From assembly GCF_900107095.1 (NCBI RefSeq), contig NZ_FNOR01000018.1, positions 1 through 64,000 on the forward strand: 64,000 bases of DNA, given 5' to 3'. Below are positions 1 to 8,304 of this stretch, piece by piece. A program made the translations under genes and the position numbers. The notes beneath the pieces are model-generated. The model did no database searches. It had not been told where the DNA came from and was given only the letters and a program-made list of their open reading frames with translations. Origin of the DNA: Collimonas sp. OK242. Lineage in GTDB: Bacteria; Pseudomonadota; Gammaproteobacteria; Burkholderiales; Burkholderiaceae_D. The number at the start of each line of letters is the position of its first letter. Position 1 is the first letter of the stretch.

Positions 1-310
<310 letters not shown>

Positions 311-562
311 CTACACCTCGAATGAAACGCGCCCTTCCAGGTCACTCCATGTTTTTTTCTGTTTCCACCCCATCCAGTCATTGGCCATCTCTCGAAATAA
401 GTCTGCGGGGGAGGAGACCACATATGTTGACGACGGCGCTGTGCCCGCAAACCAAGGCGTCTTCACCCCGACATTAAAAACTGTCTCTTCTTTATAACGC
501 GAAATCACTTCAAAAATTAGGAGCGAGCCATCGTCCGACGATTTAAACTCTAGATGATTCAT
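311..562 (-). pseudogene. DUF6228-like protein, C-terminus cut by the IS insertion
   Basis: The frame gives 83 residues and ends at a TAG directly against the IS edge. The segment DWMGWKQKKTWSDLEGRV resembles the W-x-G-W...W-x-S-L-E-G block of DUF6228 proteins, which normally continue for some tens of residues as a beta-rich tail. That tail is absent here, and the stop probably comes from the insertion junction. The function of the family is not established; members often sit in small accessory islands near toxin or immunity genes. No strong ribosome binding site precedes the ATG. It could also be an intact short protein. Confidence 0.5.
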
Positions 563-622
563 ACGCCATAGCTTTCTAACGGTAAACCTAAACGGCGCGA
601 AGCGTCGGTGCTGAGCGACGAG

Positions 623-1090
623 CTAAGCATTCGTCACCCTCCTAAACAGCGCTTCGTCACGCGTTACAAAAAACATTGTCGGTGTCCCGGCCCCAAGCAC
701 ATGCAGTGGTTGACAGGCTTCTACTTGTGACCAGAACGCATTTGCTAAGTTGTTGCTTGCGTCGAGTGGTGCAAATCCAAAGTGATTTACGAATGCGCGA
801 CAGTGGCCGATGGCTCCAGAATTATCGTACACGTACCATTCGTCAAAGCCTGGCATGGGTAATTGGAAAACCTCCGAAATCCGCGGGCTAATCGCCATTC
901 CGCGTTGGTCGCACCATCCGGTTTTTATCTCGGTGTCTGTTGGCCTATATGGTCCGCTATCGCAGGATGCGATGGCTACATACCGTCCTACAACTATTTC
1001 AGGAAAGCGACCAATGAGGTCCTTAAGAGAAGGGTCCCAATCCTCCCTCCACTCTACAACCCAATAGCCAGCTTGGGAGCCTGTACGCAT
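623..1090 (-). CDS. Hypothetical protein, immunity-like
   Basis: The product is a 155-residue soluble, acidic and aromatic-rich protein with no signal peptide or membrane segment. The motif FDEWYVYD near residue 103 and the adjacent GHCRAFVNHFGF block recur in small orphan proteins of proteobacterial accessory islands, but I cannot name a family. It lies between the truncated DUF6228-like gene and a TPR-like gene on the same strand, an arrangement common in orphan immunity arrays of contact-dependent toxins. That role is inference. The coding frame is clean and longer than chance for this composition. Confidence 0.6.
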   Translation of the reverse strand: MRTGSQAGYWVVEWREDWDPSLKDLIGRFPEIVVGRYVAIASCDSGPYRPTDTEIKTGWCDQRGMAISPRISEVFQLPMPGFDEWYVYDNSGAIGHCRAFVNHFGFAPLDASNNLANAFWSQVEACQPLHVLGAGTPTMFFVTRDEALFRRVTNA

Positions 1091-1234
1091 AATGTTTAAT
1101 CCCGCATTAACCTGAGCACTTGTGCGTCAGCGTTGAATAACAAAGCCGGCTGCTTTGGGGCAGTTTCTTCATTGCCCAGTTTTGGCCGACGGCCGCCATC
1201 TAGGGGCGGTGCTTGATACGAATCGTCCGCAATA

Positions 1235-1861
1235 TCACGCGATAATTTTGAGCAAGCTCGCCACGGTTTCGGTATGTTCTCTGCCCACTAAGCCGAGATT
1301 CTGATGGAAGCGAAAGCGTGATTTCTTTATTTTCGCCGAATCCAGAGCAACGGAAGCACTTCGCACTGCATCTTCCTGTTTTCCCAATTCAGAAAATATC
1401 ATGGCACGAGCTGCGTGGCACAAGAATGTGTCAACCGGGAACATCATATCGTTGACTCGCTCATCGAGCGCTCCAATTGCGGCCGCATATTCATCACGCA
1501 TCCTGTTCGATGCAACGAAATATGGGAAATCGGCAAACATCCGTGTTTTGTTGCCTGGCTTATGCCGCTCAATAGCAAGTATCTCTTTCATGACTTGAGC
1601 TGCTTCGAAAAGGCGACCTAGTTTCCTGAGCGCGTAAGCACGAGCGCTCAGCGCCCGTATGTCATCAAAGGTTGTCGTCTTAGTGCTGAGATAGCGGTCG
1701 ACCAATTGAAGCGCGACCTCGGGCTGAAGCTCGGCGATTGTCAGCGCTTGGATTGCAAGATATTGGTCACGTTGGGAGCGAGCGCGAGCTAAGCGCTCAA
1801 GAAACTCATCTTCAATCGAAGGATTCCAGTCTTTATTCCGATACCAGTTTTCGTCACTCAT
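1235..1861 (-). CDS. TPR-like helical protein of unknown function
   Basis: I start at the ATG at 1861 (MSDENWYRNKDWNPSIEDEF), giving 208 residues. The longer frame up to 1924 adds a poorly conserved leader. The sequence is almost all helical, with repeated A/L-rich pairs such as IQALTIAELQPEVALQLVDR and ARAMIFSELGKQEDAVRSAS typical of tetratricopeptide-like repeats. There is no signal peptide or membrane span. It probably acts as a cytoplasmic interaction scaffold, but no partner is indicated. It is the third gene of the small minus-strand island at 311-1861. Its far end touches the broken MFS gene at 1921, suggesting this island replaced DNA that was there before. Confidence 0.7.
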   Translation of the reverse strand: MSDENWYRNKDWNPSIEDEFLERLARARSQRDQYLAIQALTIAELQPEVALQLVDRYLSTKTTTFDDIRALSARAYALRKLGRLFEAAQVMKEILAIERHKPGNKTRMFADFPYFVASNRMRDEYAAAIGALDERVNDMMFPVDTFLCHAARAMIFSELGKQEDAVRSASVALDSAKIKKSRFRFHQNLGLVGREHTETVASLLKIIA

Positions 1862-1920
1862 CTTGGCCTGCGAATAGTCGTGGAGAAAATTAATCGTCCA
1901 ATATTGCCACGAAGTAATTA

Positions 1921-2298
1921 TCAAAGCAACATCTTATTCGAAGAGCTCACGAATGTCCGCACTTGGTTCAGATCGTGGATGAAGGGCAGGATCGCCGCCA
2001 GCAGCGTGCAAGTGGCAAGCATCCACAATTCGAAGCGGCGAACCGAGAGCGTAACGCCAAACCATGCCGAAAAAGGCATGGCAATGAATTCCCCGGCGCT
2101 GTACACCGTGGTAAGCCACGAGGCGTCGTCGAGGCCAAAACCCAGTACGCCGCGTACATCTGCCAGCGCCAACGCGCCAACACGATTGTTCAACCCCGCC
2201 ATCATGGCGGCGAGGAAAATGCCAACGAGTCCCGCCATGGGGTGTGTCGAAGGCGTGGTCAGGGACGCCGCTGTTTGCGACAATGCAGCGCTACTCAT
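1921..2298 (-). pseudogene. MFS multidrug transporter (DHA2/EmrB type), N-terminal fragment
   Basis: The ATG at 2298 overlaps the TGA of the upstream efflux lipoprotein gene in an ATGA, the usual translational coupling of an efflux operon. About 110 residues look genuine: a first membrane helix (AGLVGIFLAAMMAGLNNRVG), the DDASWLTTVYSAGEFIAMP block typical of 14-helix drug exporters, and a third hydrophobic segment. After HDLNQ the sequence stops matching the family and ends within 16 codons. Roughly three quarters of the normal 500-residue protein is missing, so it cannot transport. The junction near 1965 marks a deletion or replacement event. Confidence 0.8.
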
Positions 2299-3809
2299 TG
2301 GCTGCCCCTTGACCGTGACGTGACCGGCAACACCATGGCAGCCTGCGGCGCGGTTTTGAGTGCATCCGGGTTCCAACCGCCGCCTAGCGACTTGTACAGG
2401 TTGACCAAAGTGAGCGTCGCGTTGGTTGCGCTCGCATTGAGACTGGTTTGGCTGGCAAGCAAGTTGCGCTGCGCAGTCAGTACGCTCAGATAGTCGGCAG
2501 CGCCTTCCTGATAGCCTCGCTCGGCAGCGTGCAGTGCCTGGCTGTTCTGCTCATACGAAACCAGCAATTCACCGTGCTGGCGCTGTTGAGCGGCCCAGGC
2601 ATCCAACGCATTGTCCACTTCATGCCAGGCTCGCAATACCGTTTGCCGATAAGCGAGGGCGGCCGTTTTTTGCCGTGCTTCGTTCAGGGCCAGGCGCTGC
2701 GTCAACCGGCCACCCTGGAAGATAGGAAGGTAAACCGTCGGGCCGACCGAAAAGAAGCGGGAGTCCCAACTAGCGAGATCGCCAATTTCGAAGGCTTCCA
2801 CGCCGATTTGCCCTCGCAAGCCGATACGTGGGTAGAAATCAGCTTTGGCTACACCGATGGCTGCTGTGGCGGCATGGAGCTGTGCTTCAGCGCGCAGGAT
2901 GTCCGGCCGCCTGTGAGCCAATTCAGAGGGGATGCCGACCGGTACGCTGGTCGAAAGCGAAGGCAAGGGCATGGTTTCACGCAGTTGCACATCGAGTGTG
3001 CGCGGCTTTTCCCCCAACAACAACGCAAGTGCATTCATCAGGGCGTTGCGATGCTGGATCAGTTCGGGAACCATGGCCTTGATCGTCGCCAACTGCGCGC
3101 GAGCGGACGAGGTGTCGAAGCGAGTAGCGACGCCGTTACGCTCGCGGCTTTCGGTCAGGTTGAGGATGCGCCCGGCGACTGTCAGGTTCTGCTGGGCGAT
3201 GTCCAGTTGCGCCTGCGTTCCGCGCAACTGCAAATAGGTTCGAGCCACTTCGGCGGACAAGGCCACCCGTGCTGCTTCGCGGTCATACGCCGTGGCTTCC
3301 ACGGCCGCCGCGGCGCCCTCGCGTGCGCGTCGCGCACGGCCCCACAGATCGATCTCCCAACTGGCATCGAATCCAAACTGCCAGAAATCGTTGGGACTGG
3401 TAGGCGCTCCCAGTGCCGCGAACTTGCCGTGTTCGCTGAGCGCCTCACGTGCGTAGCTGGCGCCAGCGCTTACGCTGGGCAACAACTGTGAGGAGGTAAT
3501 ACCCAATTGCGCCCGGCTCTGTTCAATGCGTTCGGACGCTATTTGCAGATCGAGGTTGTCAGCCTGCGCGCGTAATTCCAGATCGGCTAATACCGCGTCG
3601 TTGAACAACATCCACCACTGGGAGGGAACGTTGGAATCGGAAGGCTGGACGACGTTTGCGTAGTCCGCCCTGAGCGCCAGCGTCACTTCGCCAAGCCCGT
3701 TTTCTGGCTTCACAAAGTCGGGGCCAACCGCACAGCCAGCCAGCGAGACTGCACATAGCGTCGCGCTTGCGTACCGCTGTAGTTGTGAAAGCACAGGTTG
3801 TGAGGTCAT
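2295..3809 (-). CDS. NodT/OprM-family efflux outer-membrane lipoprotein
   Basis: This 504-residue protein has a lipoprotein signal ending in LAGC followed by AVGPDFVKPE, the standard mature N-terminus of RND/MFS outer-membrane factors. Two OEP repeats follow, with long helical regions rich in A, R and Q (for example IASERIEQSRAQLGI and LRAEAQLHAATAAIGVAKADFYP). It should form a trimeric channel-tunnel across the outer membrane and periplasm. Its coupled partner, the MFS pump at 1921-2298, is truncated and no adaptor gene follows, so this channel has either lost its pump or works with another one. It lies 44 bp downstream of the secreted protein gene at 3854. Confidence 0.92.
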   Translation of the reverse strand: MTSQPVLSQLQRYASATLCAVSLAGCAVGPDFVKPENGLGEVTLALRADYANVVQPSDSNVPSQWWMLFNDAVLADLELRAQADNLDLQIASERIEQSRAQLGITSSQLLPSVSAGASYAREALSEHGKFAALGAPTSPNDFWQFGFDASWEIDLWGRARRAREGAAAAVEATAYDREAARVALSAEVARTYLQLRGTQAQLDIAQQNLTVAGRILNLTESRERNGVATRFDTSSARAQLATIKAMVPELIQHRNALMNALALLLGEKPRTLDVQLRETMPLPSLSTSVPVGIPSELAHRRPDILRAEAQLHAATAAIGVAKADFYPRIGLRGQIGVEAFEIGDLASWDSRFFSVGPTVYLPIFQGGRLTQRLALNEARQKTAALAYRQTVLRAWHEVDNALDAWAAQQRQHGELLVSYEQNSQALHAAERGYQEGAADYLSVLTAQRNLLASQTSLNASATNATLTLVNLYKSLGGGWNPDALKTAPQAAMVLPVTSRSRGSQ

Positions 3810-3853
3810 TGCAGCATCCTGTTGAAGGAAGGGATACGGGCCATAGAGCCACG

Positions 3854-4642
3854 CTACCGGATCGAGGCCCGTACCAAGCGAAACGGGCGCGAATCCACAG
3901 CAAAGGCGATCACGGCATCAGCCGCAGGCCCCGGCGGGTTATCTATTGCCGTTTCGAAGTGACCGCCCAAACGATTGCCGGCGGGATCCTCCAAAGTGCC
4001 ACGGACGACCAGTTGGTACTGGCCGGCCCGCCATGGCACACGCGGGGTGAACGTCCAAACCCTTTCGCCGTCTTTCAGCTGGGCGCGCCCATCGACTCGG
4101 TGATTGCGGCTGTCCGCAATCGCCAGGTAGCCGGCGTCCCGGCCATCGATGGGTCCATCCAGCGTCACAACGAGGGCTTGCTTCGACGCGACGCTGATCG
4201 GCGACAGCTTCCACGCTGACGGCACCGGGCCATTCTCACGCGCAGCCCCAACGATCCACCGCTGGATGGGATGTCCATCAAGCGCAAGAGCAACCTCATC
4301 CCCAGCTGCCAGGATCGGCCCCATCTCTTCTCGCGCATTCAGACCAGTCTTGACGCGTCCGGGATGCATCATGACAGTCAAAATCCTGCCGTTCGGGGAC
4401 CAAAGCTCCTGCTGAAGAAACGGTTCCTGGATCGGCCTGCCGTCGGCGTGCACCAAGGCGATCCTGGGCAGCACCGGGCCTTCGACCGGCTCCGCAAACT
4501 CGATGGAGATGCGAAGCAGGTTCGCCGGGACTTCGGGAGCCGACGGCTGAACCAGCACCGCGTGCGGCGTAGGTTGCGCGGCAGCAGTCCCACTGAGCAC
4601 AAGCGCCAGCGCTGCAGCGGAGAACAATCGGCCGAGATGCAT
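3854..4642 (-). CDS. Secreted protein with Ig-like (SbsA/Big_5-type) domain
   Basis: A 262-residue protein with a signal peptide ending LVLSGTAAA-QP. Residues about 40-130 (RISIEFAEPVEGPVLPRIAL, then GPILAAGDEVALALDG) and 150-245 (VVTLDGPIDGRDAGYLAIAD, then FTPRVPWRAGQYQLVVRG) read like two beta-sandwich units of the bacterial Ig-like type that describe extreme values along a fold. No catalytic motif is visible. The gene starts 3 bp after the stop of the beta-propeller-like gene at 4646, so the two are almost certainly co-transcribed and may form a periplasmic or surface complex. I do not recognise a named function. Confidence 0.65.
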   Translation of the reverse strand: MHLGRLFSAAALALVLSGTAAAQPTPHAVLVQPSAPEVPANLLRISIEFAEPVEGPVLPRIALVHADGRPIQEPFLQQELWSPNGRILTVMMHPGRVKTGLNAREEMGPILAAGDEVALALDGHPIQRWIVGAARENGPVPSAWKLSPISVASKQALVVTLDGPIDGRDAGYLAIADSRNHRVDGRAQLKDGERVWTFTPRVPWRAGQYQLVVRGTLEDPAGNRLGGHFETAIDNPPGPAADAVIAFAVDSRPFRLVRASIR

Positions 4643-4645
4643 GAA

Positions 4646-5875
4646 CTACTCCGATGCCTTGATGAATTCCGGGAAGCCCTCTTCCTTCAGCAACATGTCC
4701 TGCAGTGGCTTGACGTACTGCAATTGAAACGCGTTGCCCTTAAAGCTGTGTTCTGGGAATGCGTACTCCGAGATATGGTCGGTCAGCCGGAAGCTTAAGC
4801 CTTTTCCCATGGACACTAATTCCAGTGAGTCCTTCTCGAGTCGCCGACGCACGAAGACGAATGATTTATCATCAAGGTTGTCGAGTCGCAGCGTACCAAC
4901 AAGCGGGGCCTGCATCACGTCCAGGCCAGCGATCTGCCCGTACGGCACGATCGTCTCGATGCCTGGCCGGGCTCCTGCAGCCTCGAGTTGAGAGACTGGG
5001 ATGACGTTCGATACACGGTTAAAATTCACCAACAAAAGAAAATCTTCCGCTTTGCCCTGATCGGTCTTCGTGTACGCGATCATGTCGGCGGGTGTGTTGC
5101 CGTAGCCTAGTTCGGCGACAGTCTTGCCGCGGATGTGGGCGCCATCCTTCAGGTCGTCGAGCGGGATGATCACGAGGGGGGTGCAGGTATAAGCGGCCAC
5201 GAGGTAGGTCTTGCCGCCCCAAGTCGCGAAGTTCATCGCCCGAATTGGCGCCCGCGTTTCGATCAGGTTGTGACCTGTATGGTAGATTTCCACCGAGGTG
5301 ATCGACTGCGGCGATCCGAACGGGTATTTGACCCGCCGCAGGGTCGACGCGAAATCCTGGTTGGACAAACCGGCGACGAACAGCTCTCCATCGCGCCACT
5401 TCATGTCGGTGACAGTGAAACTGCGCTCGGGCGTTTCCCTCCAGAATTTGTAGTCCGTTGTGGGTGCGTCGCGAAGCGCTATCGATGTTGACGCCGCCGC
5501 CTTCAGGTCGACGCGCCGAACCTTTTTGTCGCTGGTCACCACGATAAGCGCCGGCGTTTTCGTACGGCCGTAGCTGACGGCAACATACACCTCTGCCGTG
5601 CCCGGTCGGACGACCATATCCTCGACAGTAACCTTGGCGCCGCCAACCTGCGTGGAAAGACGCTCCTCGAGGTCAAGCACATTGAATACCGTTCCGGCCG
5701 GCTTTTGCGGCGCAGCAGGAAGCGTGATCGCGTGGACACGCGCCGCTTTCCAGTCGGCGACGAAAAGGATGTTGTCAGGCCCTGCAGCGAGACGAGAGAT
5801 GGATTTCACGTCCGCCGCGGAAGCACTGGCGGAAGCAAGCAACAAGCAAGATATGGCAATGAGAGGAATGCGCAC
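4646..5875 (-). CDS. Secreted beta-propeller-like protein of unknown function
   Basis: A 409-residue protein with signal peptide MRIPLIAISCLLLASASASA. The mature part alternates short strands with segments such as GPDNILFVADWKAARVHAI, EDMVVRPGTAEVYVAVS and MKWRDGELFVAGLSN, a pattern typical of NHL/YVTN-like beta-propeller blades. No active-site signature or haem-binding motif is seen. It heads a minus-strand run continuing into the Ig-like protein and the efflux lipoprotein. The pairing of a propeller with an Ig-like partner suggests a binding or structural role in the periplasm; that is inference. Confidence 0.65.
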   Translation of the reverse strand: MRIPLIAISCLLLASASASAADVKSISRLAAGPDNILFVADWKAARVHAITLPAAPQKPAGTVFNVLDLEERLSTQVGGAKVTVEDMVVRPGTAEVYVAVSYGRTKTPALIVVTSDKKVRRVDLKAAASTSIALRDAPTTDYKFWRETPERSFTVTDMKWRDGELFVAGLSNQDFASTLRRVKYPFGSPQSITSVEIYHTGHNLIETRAPIRAMNFATWGGKTYLVAAYTCTPLVIIPLDDLKDGAHIRGKTVAELGYGNTPADMIAYTKTDQGKAEDFLLLVNFNRVSNVIPVSQLEAAGARPGIETIVPYGQIAGLDVMQAPLVGTLRLDNLDDKSFVFVRRRLEKDSLELVSMGKGLSFRLTDHISEYAFPEHSFKGNAFQLQYVKPLQDMLLKEEGFPEFIKASE

Positions 5876-6124
5876 GAACAGCTCCTATTTAACAGATGAA
5901 AAACCAAACTCCAGGCAAACGGGGCTAATCGCCCCAGCCTTACTGCGCGGACATTCGTCGTCTTCGTTGCGGCGGGTGGCAAGAAAAGACGGGCTTAGGA
6001 CTGCCGACCCGCCGCGAAAGATGGCGAATGCGGACATTGGCTGCACCAAGAACGGTGGGACAGGTCAGATCAGTATCTTGGTTGAGTCAGGCGCCAACGC
6101 CACCCCACCAGACGCCGACTGTTT

Positions 6125-6532
6125 TCACTTCACCGGTATCAATACTGGCTTTTTCTTTTCTTTTACAAGAAAAACCAGAAGCTTTGCGGGCGTGGTGGCG
6201 CTCGCGTTCCGACCTACCGTATGGATGTCCTCAGGGCCTTCATAGAACGTCTGGCCAGACGTAAGCGTCTGTTCCTTCCCTCCTTTTACTCCCATCACGA
6301 CGGAGCCCTCCAAGACGTAGATGAAGCCATGCGCATCGTGGCGATGGACCGGGTCGACATTACCCGGCGGGTATTCAACCAGAATCAAGAGCCCCTCTTT
6401 GCCGGGGATGTTATTGAATGACTTCTCGAGCAGCGGTGTAACTACAGCATCCCCAGCAGCGGTCGCGTGCTGAGTAGCGACCACACCTGCCATGGTGCAA
6501 ACCACAGCGATTAGTTTCTTAATATTAAGCAT
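6125..6532 (-). CDS. Secreted cupin-domain protein
   Basis: A 135-residue protein with an N-terminal signal sequence (MLNIKKLIAVVCTMAG...ATAAG) followed by a single cupin barrel. The first cupin motif is visible as VDPVHRHDAHGFIYVLEGSV, with two metal-ligand histidines and a glycine turn. The second motif (GQTFYEGPEDIHTVGR) supplies another histidine. Such small periplasmic cupins bind a metal or small ligand; the substrate is unknown. GGAG precedes the ATG at a normal distance. It is the last gene of a minus-strand run with the AhpD-like and NmrA-like genes. Confidence 0.8.
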   Translation of the reverse strand: MLNIKKLIAVVCTMAGVVATQHATAAGDAVVTPLLEKSFNNIPGKEGLLILVEYPPGNVDPVHRHDAHGFIYVLEGSVVMGVKGGKEQTLTSGQTFYEGPEDIHTVGRNASATTPAKLLVFLVKEKKKPVLIPVK

Positions 6533-6606
6533 GGCGTTTCTCCGTTTGTTGGCTACCGGCAGGCAGGTTCGGCGCAGCGCCCTTACGCGGCTGCGTCGAT
6601 GCCTGG

Positions 6607-7086
6607 TCAGGACAGGCCGGACTTGTCTACGCCGAATGCTTTGTCGTATGTACCGGGTACGAGCCGGAAGCCCACGTTGATGCGATTCCAGGCATTGATC
6701 GACATCACCAGAAAGGTCAGATCGGACAATTCCTTCTCGGATAATTGCGCGCGAACATGCTCATAGACGTCATCAGGCACGCCTTGGGCGGGAATCTGGG
6801 TCAGGATTTCGGTCCACGCCAAGGCAGCGCGTTCGCGCGGACTGAACAGCGTTGACTCGCGCCAGATAGCGACATGATGCAGCCTGAGCGGCCGCTCGCC
6901 ATGTATCGTGGCTTCCTTGACGTGCATGTCCACGCAGAAGGCGCAGCCGTTGATCTGCGATGCCCTGATATCCACGAGATCGCGGACCGACTCCTCGATC
7001 GCGGAATTCTTGAAGGCAAGGCTGAACTCGACGAACTTCTTGAATAGCTCGGGGGATTGCTTCTGGTAATCGATGCGTTGGGTCAT
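6607..7086 (-). CDS. Carboxymuconolactone decarboxylase / AhpD-like protein
   Basis: This 159-residue helical protein carries the AhpD-type redox motif QINGCAFCVDMHVKEA, with Cys48, Cys51 and His55. Proteins with this motif are usually small peroxidase or alkylhydroperoxidase-like enzymes rather than true carboxymuconolactone decarboxylases. Length and motif position fit the family. It lies 46 bp downstream of the NAD(P)-binding protein at 7133 and 74 bp upstream of the secreted cupin, probably in one transcript. An AhpD-like protein, an NmrA-like protein and a cupin often occur together under a nearby regulator; here the TPR regulator at 8305 is the candidate. Confidence 0.88.
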   Translation of the reverse strand: MTQRIDYQKQSPELFKKFVEFSLAFKNSAIEESVRDLVDIRASQINGCAFCVDMHVKEATIHGERPLRLHHVAIWRESTLFSPRERAALAWTEILTQIPAQGVPDDVYEHVRAQLSEKELSDLTFLVMSINAWNRINVGFRLVPGTYDKAFGVDKSGLS

Positions 7087-7132
7087 GATGGCTCCTCAAT
7101 GTGATAAGAACGTAGGTTAATGATTCGCTTGC

Positions 7133-7888
7133 TCATCCTTGCGCCAATGAGCGGCTGAGCCAGTTGTGGAAACGTGTCGGGCCGATATGCGGGTTGTCGC
7201 CCGCGACCAGAGATCGATCATTCAACTCACTGCCGAAATAGCGCGCATGCACGTCGGCGATTACCGGCCTCTTGTCGTTGCGCGCGGCAAGAAACTTGCG
7301 CCCAAGTTCGTCGAGAGGGAAGCAATCAGGTCCGGCCACCTCGACGATGCCATTCACCGGTACCCCGACCGCGAGATCGGCCAGCACAGCCGAGACGTCA
7401 TCCGCTGCGATGGGCTGAATGAGGGCGGGCGACAGGCGAATCGTGTTGCCGTCGGCGCCGGCGTTAACTATGCCTTCGACGAACTCGAAGAACTGCGTCG
7501 AACGCAGGATGGTGTAGGGAATCTTCGACGCTTTGATCAGCTCTTCCTGGGCGACTTTTGCCCGAAAGAAACCGCATTCCGGAAGGCGATCGGTGCCAAC
7601 GATAGAGAGCGCGACGTGGTGCTCCACGCCGGCGTCAGCTTCAGCAGCAAGAAGATTTCGACCGGAGGTTTCGAAGAATTCCAATACGGCCTGGTCCTCA
7701 AATGAGGGCGAGTTTGCCACGTCGACAACGACCTGAGCGCCCGCAAGCGCTTCAGCCAGCCCCTTCCCGGTGATGGTGTTTACGCCCGTGCGAGGCGATG
7801 CCGCCACAACCTCATGGCCATTGAGACGTAGTCTGTTCACAATGTTCGACCCGATAAGGCCGCTACCTCCAATAACGACTATTTTCAT
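7133..7888 (-). CDS. NAD(P)-binding atypical SDR / NmrA-like protein
   Basis: The 251-residue product opens with MKIVVIGGSGLIGSNIV, a G-x-x-G-x-x-G Rossmann loop. It lacks the classical YxxxK catalytic pair and has the C-terminal layout of atypical SDRs (NmrA, NAD(P)H-binding). These act as redox sensors or as reductases of small quinones. GAGGAG lies 7 nt before the ATG. It is first in the minus-strand run 7888-6125 and is divergent from the winged-helix regulator at 8305 across a 416-bp gap. Confidence 0.85.
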   Translation of the reverse strand: MKIVVIGGSGLIGSNIVNRLRLNGHEVVAASPRTGVNTITGKGLAEALAGAQVVVDVANSPSFEDQAVLEFFETSGRNLLAAEADAGVEHHVALSIVGTDRLPECGFFRAKVAQEELIKASKIPYTILRSTQFFEFVEGIVNAGADGNTIRLSPALIQPIAADDVSAVLADLAVGVPVNGIVEVAGPDCFPLDELGRKFLAARNDKRPVIADVHARYFGSELNDRSLVAGDNPHIGPTRFHNWLSRSLAQG

Positions 7889-8304
7889 GTTTCGCTCCTC
7901 GGTTTAGTGTCGATCATCTTCATTGCGGGGATCGATGGATTCAGTCTGCGCGCCAACTGGGCGGAATGCTTTGCCAATACCTTGGGTTTTCATTGAATTT
8001 TGCTTGGAAATTTGTCCACGAGCCGGTGTCGTTTCGGCTGATCTGCGCACCATTTCCAAGAGCCGTGCGCATTTCCAAATGACGAGGCGTTGCTCAAGCT
8101 GTATTATTTAGGATTGCGCAACATCGGCAAGATATGGGTGATGCCGGGCGATGCCGATTCAGAACCGGAAGGCGGTGCTGAACCGGTTCACCATCCGCTT
8201 CGATGAACATATGCCGCGGCATTAAACGATTTCCCGATGACACAAAATCGCGGACACACTCTGACCACGTTCCCGGCGCATGAGCACGGGACAAGGAACT
8301 CTGA
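7889..8304. other. Intergenic region with IS256-type debris
   Basis: This 416-bp space between two divergent genes must hold both promoters, but I see no convincing operator. Its middle holds the transposase remnant at 8072-8225. The rest shows no open frame of interest and no repeat. Confidence 0.5.
8072..8225 (+). pseudogene. IS256-family transposase, C-terminal remnant with frameshift
   Basis: Translation gives FPNDEALLKLYYLGLRNIGK then IWVMP, matching the conserved end of IS256-type transposases. After VMP the frame breaks. A 1-nt-shifted frame resumes as IQNRKAVLNRFTIRFDEHMP and ends RH-TAA at 8223-8225. The break coincides with a 7-nt direct repeat, GATGCCG-GGC-GATGCCG at about 8140-8156, consistent with a 10-bp tandem duplication. 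Nothing upstream of 8072 continues the protein, so this is inactive debris. Confidence 0.7.

Noticed and set aside
2448-3491. 347-codon plus-strand frame
   Set aside because: Antisense to the efflux lipoprotein gene, no coherent domain.
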